Below the pieces are notes generated by a model. That model ran no database searches. It was not told the DNA's origin and saw nothing but the letters and a program-made list of their open reading frames with translations. A DNA stretch of 64,000 nucleotides from Vermamoeba vermiformis (lineage: Eukaryota > Tubulinea > Echinamoebida): NCBI GenBank assembly GCA_045837725.1, contig JBEWZL010000163.1:372001-436000 (forward strand), read 5' to 3'. How positions within the stretch are numbered: the stretch's first letter is position 1; every line of letters begins with the position of its first letter. The position numbers and the translations under genes are program-made. Below are positions 1 to 10,036 of this stretch, piece by piece.

Positions 1-888
1 CATCGTACAGAATGGTCGATCCGTCAGACGCTGGATCGTGGCTTAATTAACCCGACTTTTATGTACTTCGAGTATCTTATTAAATTCTGGTCTTATTAGG
101 TCCTGGTTTTACTCCTGAAGGCAAAGCTAAATTAGAAGGTAAGATTATTTTCGCAAGATCTATTCGGCCGTTACACGCGGCTTGTACATTACATCTTTTC
201 GTAACAATGCTTGCGCACGTGCATTTACAATCGATAATACGATGTTATGATATATTCCGTATTATGGACATATTTTAACCAATATAATCGTAATGTGGGA
301 TCCGACCACTTTGCACGGTGAAATCACCGCAATATAAATAGTACTATAATCTCTCTATGATACAGAAGATAATGTCCGTAGTACCTTCAAAAATATTATA
401 TTCATAATATACATACCGCTATATTTACAACATTACTAATGTGCGTTTTTCTGCTGGATCCAGAGAACAAACAAAAGCTGTACAAATTTATCCACGACGC
501 GTTGGGCAATGAAGAAGAGGCCAAGCGTATTTTCCACTACTTGAAGCACAGATCTAACCCCAAGCAACGCATATACGACGTAGAACGATTCCGCCGATTG
601 GTGTTGGATCCGCACAACTTTGCTCAAGTCCCTGAAACCAAAATTAACCAAGACCAAAAGAAGAGGTTGCTGGCCTACGCCTTCGAGTCTGTAAATAGCA
701 AGTGGAAGGTCGATTACAAGATGTTGGACGACATCAAGTTGCCGAAGAGGACGGAAGCATCGATCAAGGCCCGCGAACAGAAGCGCGAGAAGAAGAGATT
801 GCGCGCTGAATATGATGCTTCAGTGAAACAAGAAAAAGAAAGACAATTGCGCGAACAAGCGGAGAAGTTGGTGGCTGGTCAACAATAA
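1..888 (+). CDS. 3' end of an unknown charged, helix-rich protein (5' partial)
   Basis: I do not recognise this gene. Three exons can be joined in phase: 1-37, 100-138 and 464-888. The first intron runs GT at 38 to TAG at 99, and the second GTAAG at 139 to CAG at 463. The visible protein begins in a stretch containing RTEWSIRQTLD, passes through PGFTPEGKAKLEE, and ends in a strongly basic and acidic helical tail (EQKREKKRLRAEYDAS and beyond), with a stop at 886-888. A central block around DALGNEEEAKRIFHYLKHR looks like a small folded helical domain. The start lies upstream of the window. The second intron (about 325 nt) is long for this region and could hide a small exon. Coding status is well supported by phase agreement; function is unknown. 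Confidence 0.7.
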
Positions 889-1727
889 GAAAGAAAGTAC
901 CTCTGCGGTAAAAAAAATATGAATAACAAAAAGAGATAAAAAGCGACTAAATAGGATATTTAAATTGTTCTATCAATAAAGTAAGTTTTCTGGGACGGAT
1001 CTTCGCGCATACTAAAATCTTCCTTAGGGTTAAAATTGAATCCCACAGTGGGACCGGTCAAAAAAAATGTCGTGCTTTTTTTGGTACAAGTTCTGCTACA
1101 CTTCGTAGGAACTTTCGATTTTCACTTGTTTTGGAAATAATTGTTTTTCCTATTTTTAGGTCAGGCGAATAGGAACGCTCTGATTCGTCAGTTTTGAAAT
1201 TAAAGAAACTTCGTTTGTAGTGCACTATTAATTCATCTGGCATGTGAAACTCAGTATGTTGAATATTTACTTTGAGTGGCCGGTTGGGGTTTTTCGGCTA
1301 AGTTAGCAGGATTTTCGGATTTGGTGAATCCAAGTTGATCTGCGAATGTAGTCGAGTGTAGTCATGGATCTCGCAAATTCTACGGGCAATACCATACCAA
1401 AACACAAACTTTCCGTAGAGGCCCTATGGCGCTCTTTGGCGCTGTGCAGATCCACGCGGATAAGATCTTGCGGGTCGCTTTTTCGATTGAAGAGCAGGCT
1501 GTATGCGATTGGTGGCGAAATCTCGTTCAAGCTTATTGTCGACCACATGCAGGCAATTGTATCATCTGTAACAACGCTGCTATTGCTTCAGCCAGATCGA
1601 AGCTCAAATCGTTTGAAAGCGCTGTTTGCGGCAGGCAGAAGAATAAACATTAGAATACACAGTGCAAAACAAGGAGCCTGGATTTGCCACTAGCGACCGA
1701 TACCCTTCCATTTTTGGATAAAAGACT
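889..1727. other. Intergenic stretch without a supported gene
   Basis: About 840 bp between the first gene and the repeated promoter element. Open frames of 60-110 codons overlap on both strands at roughly 1300-1693 (one plus-strand frame reads RRGPMALFGAVQIHADKILR), but none has a convincing start context, splice partner or recognisable family. A short remnant or a small PH-like exon cannot be excluded. Confidence 0.4.
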
Positions 1728-1842
1728 ATTACGCCATTGGTCAGCGTTATTTTAAGAGCGACCAATTGAATCAATAGGCACCTCCTATTTAGGGATTACG
1801 CTATTGGTCAGTTATTTTAAGAGCGGCCAATAGAATTATTTA
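1728..1842 (+). promoter_or_regulatory. Tandem promoter element with paired inverted CCAAT boxes
   Basis: Two imperfect direct copies of about 45 bp lie at roughly 1728-1774 and 1795-1840. Each reads ATTACG(C)(C/T)ATTGGTCAG, then TTATTTTAAGAGCG, then (A/G)CCAAT. Within each copy the ATTGG and CCAAT form an inverted pair about 20 bp apart. The element lies 70-180 bp upstream of the start codon at 1911, where NF-Y-type CCAAT boxes usually act. Binding by NF-Y is inferred from the motif. Confidence 0.5.
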
Positions 1843-1910
1843 GCAAACAAGTCCTATAACCGCATGAGGGTCGTAGGTCAGGCGATATCTTTGAATTGAG
1901 ATACAGTATA

Positions 1911-3664
1911 ATGGCTACTACAGCGCTGTACATTATATTGATATACAGCTTATTTGCAAGCATTCGGGCGGATGTTTTAATACAGCTCAACAACCAGACA
2001 TCGATCGAACTTGAAGCGGTCCAAGTTATTTACAAAGGTCAGTCAACATAGTGTTAATATATCATTAATTAATCGTGCACATTAAGTTTAGGCAGCCAAA
2101 TGGAGCTTTTTAGTTCACAAATCTCGGGCGAGTTGACGAGAGATCAAAACGATTGTACCGATAAAATAGTGTTAATCAGAACAAATTTACCCGTAGAAAT
2201 AACACTAAAATCTCTGCAAGAAAAGGGCGCTAAAGCAGCAGTAGTATTATCTTTCGTTTATTGTACGTACAGCGGTTACATTTTAAGGTGTTAGCTTATT
2301 GCGTCTCACAGCAAGCGGAGGATACCTGCAATATAGAATAACCGATTATACGCTACTGTCCGAGATATATATTCCGGTTGTGGAGCTTGGCGTTAACAGC
2401 TCGAAAATTTTATGGAATCTAGTCTCGGCGGATCAACTCAATAACATCACTATTTTGCCTAGTGGTACGTTGTGAGCTTTCAATACGTATTGAATCCTTT
2501 TATACTAAAAATCACTAGATCGAGGCAATCCTTGGTCTGTAGCGGCATCGTCCCCTTGGATTTACGTGTGGCAAGGTAAACCTATCGCAATTGCGTCACA
2601 AATTGCGTCATATTAACAGTTAAGTATAGCTATACTGGCACCGCATGCAATCGCGAATCTAGTCCTCGCTTCGATCCAATTCAAGCGGTTTATTACTTTC
2701 CACGGCGGATGTACTTCAACCGTAGCCATGTACGCACTAGGAATTGAGTTTGTATCAAACTTGGGTACACCTACCATATGTGTAATAACTGTACTCGATT
2801 CTAATTCGATTTTTCAGTCCGGCTCGTGGCCATAGTGGACATGTTTGGGTACTACGGAATTTATCCGGATTGGTTCCGAATATTCTTCTCAGAATTGAAC
2901 TTGCCTTTCGTAGTGGCCTCATTTCTACTATTCTCATTGTTTTGGCATGAACTGATGACCAACGCATCGCTCAAAGTACATCCGTTCATTACAAAAATGA
3001 GAATTCCGTTCTATTGTGCTTCATGCGGGTTTGTTGTCGTGCAAGTGGTCATGGCGACATGTCGAAACCTGGGGTATTTAGAGGACTCGCGCATTGTATC
3101 ATGTAAGTACTTCGACGGAATATTTGTAGAAGGCCTGATCGGTTCTTTTTTTAGCTTCGTTGTACTTTGCGATTGCTATTGGCCTGATTGTATTTTATAC
3201 CATCACTGGCGTCAAATTGCTTAAGAAAATTCAGCTACTGCATTCTAAGCAAAAAGAAAAGACAAATACTGTCAAAAGCGTAAGATCCAGTGTTTTTTCA
3301 TCGCATAGCTGACTGGGTAATAGAGACGACCATCAGAATATTAGTTAGCACTGGTTTGCTATTCTGTCTGGTAATTCTAGGCGGAATTTTTGCCATCGGC
3401 GTGCCGTACAATCCTAACGGTAAGGATCCAACATTTTAACTGACAATTTGTTAATTATATAAATTAGGCTATATAGTTGCATGGTTTTTGACATTTTCGG
3501 TAATAAGCAGTGCCTCAACCATGAGCATTTTAGCGTGCAACTTGCCGAACAGAAAAAATAGTGGATCCAGCAATAACATCAATAACACGCCCATTAACAG
3601 CTCTGCGACTGAGAATACGAGCGTATATTTATCACCGCGAGATAATGTACAATTACCTGAATAG
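1911..3664 (+). CDS. PA-domain-like secretory-pathway membrane protein, multi-pass
   Basis: The protein starts with a clear signal peptide (MATTALYIILIYSLFASIRA). It continues with a lumenal region resembling a protease-associated (PA) domain (KIVLIRTNLP, then EKGAKAAVVLSFVY, then SGGYLQYRITDY and IYIPVVELG). Hydrophobic segments follow near FFSELNLPFVVASFLLFSLFW, FYCASCGFVVVQVVMA, SLYFAIAIGLIVFYTITGV, ILVSTGLLFCLVILGGIFAIGV and IVAWFLTFSVISSA, and the tail is Asn/Ser-rich. It probably sits in endomembranes or the plasma membrane. Exons begin at 1911, 2092, about 2309, 2519 and later, with short introns. Around 3293-3298 the frame breaks at a run of six T; no normal-length intron with a matching phase repairs it, whereas the two sides align with one T fewer. 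It resembles PA-TM membrane proteins in layout; the exact family is not identified. Confidence 0.7.
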
Positions 3665-3906
3665 AATCGGAGTAGCAATTGATAAAATAAATTATGCATC
3701 GTGCTACCAAAAAGTCAAATTTTCTTTGGCGCACTGTTTGACATATTATTTTCAACTAGCATGTTATTAATAACATGTGGTCGTTATTATTCTGGATTGG
3801 CCAGCGGCTAATTTCGTAGAAATTATTTGAACAAGATCGACAGCGAAAACGCTAACAACTCAATGGACTGAAAAAATCCGAAAACAATATTTTAATTTAG
3901 AGGAAA

Positions 3907-5379
3907 ATGAGTGCAAACAACTGGACCGAGCGAGATGGAGTTCTATACGATCAGGGTGGATCTGTCGTTTCTGTGGCCTATAAATCATTGTAAGAAATAC
4001 ACATAACTACATTCAATGTAAATCACGATTGATAAAGCGATTCCTTTAATTATTATGCCAGTATCAACTAAACAAGCGTAATCTGATCTGTTTTTCAGTG
4101 CTATGCAACGCGTCAAGAATGCAATAGCGAATGAAAGGGAAGAAAATTTTCGATTATTAGCTGAAGACAAAGAAAAATTAAGCAAATATCCACACGCACT
4201 CGACTACCAGTTTTCAGAAGAGCAGATTCAATTTCTCGAAAACAACGGATATTTAGTAATTAACGTATGATCTTGATCATTATACCCTCGCAATATTTAT
4301 AATATTTTCATATAGAATTTCTTTTCTGACGAAGTTGTGGATAAAATGGTGGATCAGATCTATCTTCGTGCCAAGCAGTTAGCGGGCCTGGAACGAGATA
4401 ACATTAGCACTTGGGAGACTAGCGGGGTATATACTGATATATAGCCGTCTAGTATAATATTAATCCATAAGTCTTAGGTCAATCAGGGATTTCTGGACCT
4501 GTGGCACTTGCCCGCTTATTACGAGTTACGACAAGATCCGCGTTTGTACAGCGTGTTCGCTCAAATTTTGAACGATCCAAAACTAACAGTGTCACTTGAT
4601 CGAGTCTCAATTAAGACTCCTGCGTGGCTTGAAATAGAAGAGAACGGTCAAACTAAAGTACGTCAAACCACATCCGATTTTTTAATTTGGTTACTAAGCG
4701 CTGTGTATGTTATCAGAAGCTTGATTTCACAGCAAATCAACGAGCGCTACAAATCCACACTGATCTCAACTTGTGGTTTTTGAATTGCATGGCGTATCAA
4801 GGCTCGATCTGCTTGTCAGATTGTCCCGTTGGATCTGGCGGGTTTACTTGCATGCCTGGTACGCACAATAGTAATATAACTAATCAAGTACCCAACTAAC
4901 ACTATATTGACTTATTAGGCTATCATAAACTGAACAAGATCCGACCTTATCGCGTCAACTACGAGCTGGGTGGATTTCAAGGCGCTTATGGCCAAGTACG
5001 ACGCTCACCGCCCGAAGAAGAATCAGTGTTTGAATTTTACGAGGATAAAGAAGCTATAGCACGTGACTTGAAGGAGATCCCGATGAAGAAAGGAGATTTC
5101 CTTATTTGGTCATCACGATTACCGCACGGAAATGCCAAAAATACCTCGAATCGATGGAGATTGCAGTGTTTTGTTCGGTGTGTGACGAGTGCCGAAGACA
5201 AAAAGCAGATCTACCGCAATGACGTGCGCGAATCCGTGCAGAGTGGCATGAAGCCACAATACTTCTCGAGCGGCAGCACTACGACACCTTATTATAGGGA
5301 GTGGGAAGTACCTTATCATCAACCCGTGCCGATGACAGATCTGGGCAAAAAACTGTTTGGCTTTGAACCTTGGAATTAA
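3907..5379 (+). CDS. Phytanoyl-CoA dioxygenase (PhyH) family Fe(II)/2-oxoglutarate oxygenase
   Basis: Multi-exon gene starting MSANNWTERDGVLYDQGG. PhyH-family enzymes hydroxylate small-molecule or lipid substrates using Fe(II), O2 and 2-oxoglutarate. The N-terminal half has the family's opening motif (FSEEQIQFLENNGYLVI). The iron-binding facial triad is visible: the HTD of LQIHTDLNLWFLN supplies the HxD pair, and the distal His lies in SSRLPHGNAKNTSNRWRLQ, where the Arg is suited to bind 2-oxoglutarate. The segment GSICLSDCPVGSGGFTCMPGYHK matches the usual PhyH core strand and turn. It ends EWEVPYHQPVPMTDLGKKLFGFEPWN. About six short introns have GTA donors and AG acceptors and agree in phase. 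Substrate is unknown: it lacks enough specific features to call phytanoyl-CoA hydroxylase itself. A polyadenylation-like AATAAA follows about 30 bp after the stop. Confidence 0.85.
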
Positions 5380-5918
5380 TTCCAGCACAAACCAATTATT
5401 TCATGTACATAATAAAACGCCACCAATATATGAGTGCGGTTTTCTAATTTCTTGCTATTTTCTATTCACACTTGTGGCTTGCTCGAGCAATACTTGACAA
5501 GTCTCACCCACAATATTTTCTCCGACGAAGGTGAACAGACAATGAAACGCTACGTTCGACCATCATTCGAATGTAGGCCTGCGTTGGGCAACAATAGCCC
5601 CCTCGTCTGTCACTTCGGTGATTTCGATTTTCGGGGCTCTCTCTCGGGAGAGCCCTGAAGTTATTAAGGATGTTACAATTCGAGTGGATGTGCGTGTAAC
5701 TCGCACCCGGGCCTACAATTCTTTTTATTTTTTAACCTTTACGCTGTCTTATGGCCCCTCAACCTATCGAGCACGAGGATCTTTTTTTTCATTTTCTTTT
5801 TTCCGCATCAAACGTCGGTTTGCTATGCAGCGAATCGATCTTCCATGAGAAATCATTAGCTAGCGGATTTTCAATAATAAAGAGTAAACATGGCCGTGAA
5901 CATTCATTTATTGTCCGG
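5380..5918. other. Intergenic region between convergent 3' ends, with one strong hairpin
   Basis: Convergent space between the PhyH gene (+) and the EZH gene (-). AATAAA-like signals lie just beyond both stops. Frames of 70-90 codons here lack family features. The only structure I can support is the perfect hairpin at 5634-5655, listed separately. Confidence 0.5.
5634..5655. other. Perfect 8-bp GC-rich hairpin
   Basis: GGGCTCTC, a six-base loop TCTCGG, then GAGAGCCC: a perfect 8-bp stem that stands out in AT-rich intergenic DNA. It could be a 3'-end structure or part of a small non-coding RNA; nothing else identifies it. Confidence 0.4.
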
Positions 5919-8900
5919 TCAATCCGAATCAATGCTGTGCACATCCACAAACTTGCCCATGTACTCCACCTCTTGATCTTCAACATCAACCACGCCATTG
6001 CCACCGAGAGGCTCTTCTTCGCCGCTAGACAGACATACGGGCACTTCTTCTCTTCGCGAGACCAATGCAGCATCTAGTTCTGAATCCAGATCGACCACTG
6101 GCGGTCCCGTCTTATAATGCAGTTTTGGCGCAGTAACTTTTCGTTGCTTAATCTTGCGTGCTATATTATCATCTGACACATCTAAACTGCGCGAGTTATG
6201 ATTGGATCTGACACTCGCTGCATCCGTGTTCGTCACAGATCTCGAGTCATCGCAACACGAAATTTCCTGACTTTCTTCCAACGACGATCGTCTTTCATTA
6301 CTCTTTTGATTGTTATTGTTTGTATTTGATTTGGTTGATTTAGTCGCAACTGACTGGTGTTTTTGGTTGTTATTGTTGTTCGTGTTGTTGTTATTTGACA
6401 CGAAGTCTTGTGCGTTGTTTCTATTCTCGCCATTACTATTATTGCTATGTCTTCGGTCACTTACTTGCACTGTCGATTGATCAGTACTGTTAATATTAAC
6501 GTTGTTGACGTTGATCTGACTCGTGACTTTTGATTGGTGATTTTTGTTAGGGTTAGGGTTTGAATTTTGCACGCTATTTTGATTCGTTATTGCGTTCTTC
6601 GCATTTGATTGGTCACTGATCACGTGATTTCCATTCGATTGAACTGTTTTCAACAAAAGATTTCTTTTTGGTGGCACTTTAATCACGGGCAATTCTTTTT
6701 TCTGTCCCTCGTCTTGCTGGTCCTCGCCTTCTGCTCTATAAATAGCTTTCTTTTTCTTTTGCGCCTCTGACGTGCTATTGTCATCGTTGTCGCCAGTCGG
6801 AGTCTCTTTCAATGAGGCTTTCTTAATGCCCTTTTTCCTGCCTGATTTGGTCTTTTCTTTCTCTCCGATGCGCTTAAAATAGTCCTTGCTATATCCGTAG
6901 TCTATAAACAACTCTTCATCGGGCTCTGTAAGCAAAAGTTAGATCCGATCGTAAATCCAGATCGACTTTTTGTCATATATTAAGTCTTACCTATATCTCT
7001 AGCAGCTCTCATAACGATTCTTAACTCGCCTAGTGTACTTTCCATAGCACTGTTTACATTTGGCTTGGAACTGTGATTGGCAAACTGGAAAAAAGTATCG
7101 ATATTAGTACCGACACAGTATAAATGTTGAAAAAATATATATTAATATTATTACCTTCATTTTGTTGCCTTTTCTTGTGGCATCAACTACGTAGCCCGAG
7201 TTATGAAGACCGAACAAAAAATTGACTTTTCGTTCATCGTAGATCCAACCTCGCCTTTCTGACTCCTCGAGCGAGATAAGCTTAATAGACATAGTGTTAA
7301 TAAGGACGTATATTATTATGCTTGGCGAGTACTATACTTACATCTCCTTTATACTCCGCAACGAATTCTCCCTCTTTGATTTTAGTGTCGGCAAAGAGGC
7401 CCCATCCAGCGACATTTGACTTCCTGACGCTGACTTTCTATTGCAATGTATTAGAATACTATAATATATATGTAATATAGGTGCCTTACTTTTTGTTTTT
7501 CCATCAATACCAATGCATTATAACAATCACATTTGCACCGACAAATGTCCGGATCACACTCGCGCATTTCTTGCACGCACAAACACGCCGTGTTAGACTC
7601 TTTAATACACGTGCCTAAATATATATGCTTAGTACATAGTTAACATTATTACGCCGTACGTACTTTTAGAAACACTTGAGCAATTGCATCCCGGAAATTT
7701 CCGGTCACAGTCCTGCGAACAACTGCAAAATTTCTCGCAATAAGTGTTGTTTTCTGCGCACGGACAATGCGCGCCTTCAGCTCCACAAGGAATGCCTGGA
7801 TGAGAACAGGGCGAATACGTCGCATTGAATTTTTGATCTGAAAGTATGTTAGTCAATATTATTTCCTTATTAGGCAATTTCTTTTGAGTAGAAAAATGTA
7901 CCTTTCAATGAGCGATTTAATCTGGTTAGTTTTTTCGGTTTAGACGCTTGGTGCTTGGAATTTTGTTGGTTGAAATAAAAATTAATATTGTTCACGTCCT
8001 TTTCGCTGCTCTTATTTAACATGTCTTTGCTGGCCAGCCTATCAAATATCTATCATATAGTCAATACCGTGGGTCATAATAATAATAATAATATAGCCAA
8101 ATATGGCAATTACGTACTTGTTTGCAGGTCTTGGTCCGCATCACTTTGTGGATTTGACACGAGGTCGTGAATTTAATTCTGGCCTTATTGAACGCAATCA
8201 CATCTCGTTCCGTCCAAACTAAAGAAACAACCGCAAAGATTAGTCTATTTGCCTTTTATGGTAAACCATAAACGGATCTGATACGTACCATCTTTAGCAG
8301 TGCTATTATTAGTCGTCGTATTGGCTGATTGGCTGTTCACGAAACAATGTTCGCCACAAGCTTTGCTGACTTGATCGGTGATCACTGAATTCTTTTCGTT
8401 CATGTTGTAATGGAAATACTCCGCGTCATTGGAATGATACGGACAATAAGTAAGCTACAAATAGATTTAATAGGGACTTATAAGTATATGTCTATAATAT
8501 TACTTACGTAACATCTACGGCAAAAAAAATTCGAAAGAGTTGAGTCGAACTCGCGCAGATCGTACGGCCTGTCAAAGTGTCAAAAAATGACATGTCACTT
8601 GGTAGTGCCCGTTACTTACTTCGTACTATGATTTTGACAGTATAATCTAACGTAATTCGTCCTTCCAACCAAACTATAACATATGGTTAATACTAATCAA
8701 AAAAAAATTGTTGGATCCAGCCGGATCTTACTATTTTCTGAGATTTTCAGGAGACTCGCATTCCATACTCTCAGCTAAATATTGCATCTTTTCGGGGGGA
8801 AGAATCTGATTCGCTTCTCTCGTACCTATTTGATAATTACCAAATTAGGAAATGCAATCAAAAGTCACGTGTTAACACTCTTACCGAACTTCTGAATGTA

Positions 8901-9851
8901 GCCCTCTAATATATTATCACTGTCATGATCTTCTAATAACAAATATCGCTTGTCATATAACGCATCCAGTTCTGACTGATCTCGTTCTTCTTCGTCGGAA
9001 TAATACGGCATAAACGTCCTTTCTCTGTTATCTGCCACCTGCCATAAAAACCATTTAGTACTACATACTACCACTTTATATAATAGTGTCATATAATATT
9101 AAGGGTTAAATCATCGTTACAATTGATGTGGATCAGATCTCGTTCGCATCCGATCTGGAACTTACAGGGTAATTCTTTGATACAGCAGCCCATGTGGTAC
9201 TATTAGGTATATTATCTGCTGGTGGCATTTTATGCACTCGTGGTGTAAATGTAAGCTTTTTTCCCTTCGGGTAACGGATTTGCACTTCGTTGGGATCTGA
9301 ATAGTCGGATCAGCATTAAGACATCAGCTCGAATTGCTAATAGTAATATAATATAATGGCCTTACTTCTACTCTTGGCTTGTTTTCCTCCCTTCTTTTTC
9401 GCTTTTGAACCTGCGCTTTTTTCGCTTGCGGATTCTTCGTCTCGGGATTGAGCATCGCTCGGAGCATTTGTATTATTAAATATATTATCAGCTACATTAT
9501 TATTCGCTATATTTTTATCGCGGTCCTGCACGTCTTGTTGAATTTTATTGATCACATCCAGATTGGCAAAGAGCCGGTTCTACGTAATATTTTAATATCA
9601 TATGCTTAATTCCCCATACCATGTACTTACATTTATTCGTATTATAGCTTTCTTCACGCATTCGTCGTTGATCTGCACAAATTCTTGCTCCTAAAATTTA
9701 AAATTAATTTAATATTTTAGAAAAAATTATATTATAGCATATTAATGACTATTACCAATTTTTCTAAATTCTCTTCTGTAATTTGCTTTTTTGCTGGTCG
9801 CGGATTCGGATCTTCAGTCTCTTCGCGAGACCTCTTCTTGCCTTTCGTCAT
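5919..9851 (-). CDS. EZH: EZH/E(z)-type histone H3K27 methyltransferase (PRC2 catalytic subunit)
   Basis: About 14 exons, starting MTKGKKRSREETEDPNPRPAKK. From N to C: an acidic/basic disordered start, a region with YYSDEEERDQSELDALYDKR, a SANT-like segment (DGVWTERDVIAFNKARI), a Cys-rich CXC/pre-SET domain (CSHPGIPCGAEGAHCPCAEN, CEKFCSCSQDCDRKFPGCNC, CDPDICRCKCDC), then the SET domain. The SET part reads SVRKSNVAGWGLFADTKIKEGEFVAEYKG, RRGWIYDERKVNFLFGL, VVDATRKGNKMKFANHSSKPN and EELFIDYGYS, matching EZH2 closely, including the NHS cofactor motif and the catalytic tyrosine region. A roughly 320-residue Asn/Ser-rich tail follows, with a KRR-type basic patch. Polycomb repressive complex 2 methylates histone H3 Lys27 in the nucleus. 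The tail is longer than in animal EZH2, which ends just after SET. Its promoter is shared with TDP1. Confidence 0.92.
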
Positions 9852-10036
9852 AGCTGATAATGCGCACAAAAATCTATATAAATACTCATATGTAATAAAT
9901 GTGTGAAGGTTATTTTGTCTTGCGTTTGGTTGTGTTGAAAATAAAAAAGGCGCGCAATCATCAATTGAACATTTCAAAGCCCCTTTCGAACACAAAGGGA
10001 TTTAATACATGTCCGCATAATATTATTGACATAAAT
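9852..10036. promoter_or_regulatory. Divergent promoter between EZH and TDP1
   Basis: Only 185 bp separate the two divergent start codons at 9851 (-) and 10037 (+), so both genes must draw their core promoters from this segment. It holds a TATA-like ATATAAAT near 9873 and several short AT runs. No specific factor site can be named with confidence. Confidence 0.5.

Noticed and set aside
1303-1693. Overlapping open frames of 80-110 codons on both strands
   Set aside because: Frames on both strands are open at once, with no family match, weak start contexts and no in-phase splice partners.
5434-5848. Two plus-strand frames beyond the PhyH gene
   Set aside because: No family features, high cysteine/phenylalanine noise composition and location between convergent 3' ends.
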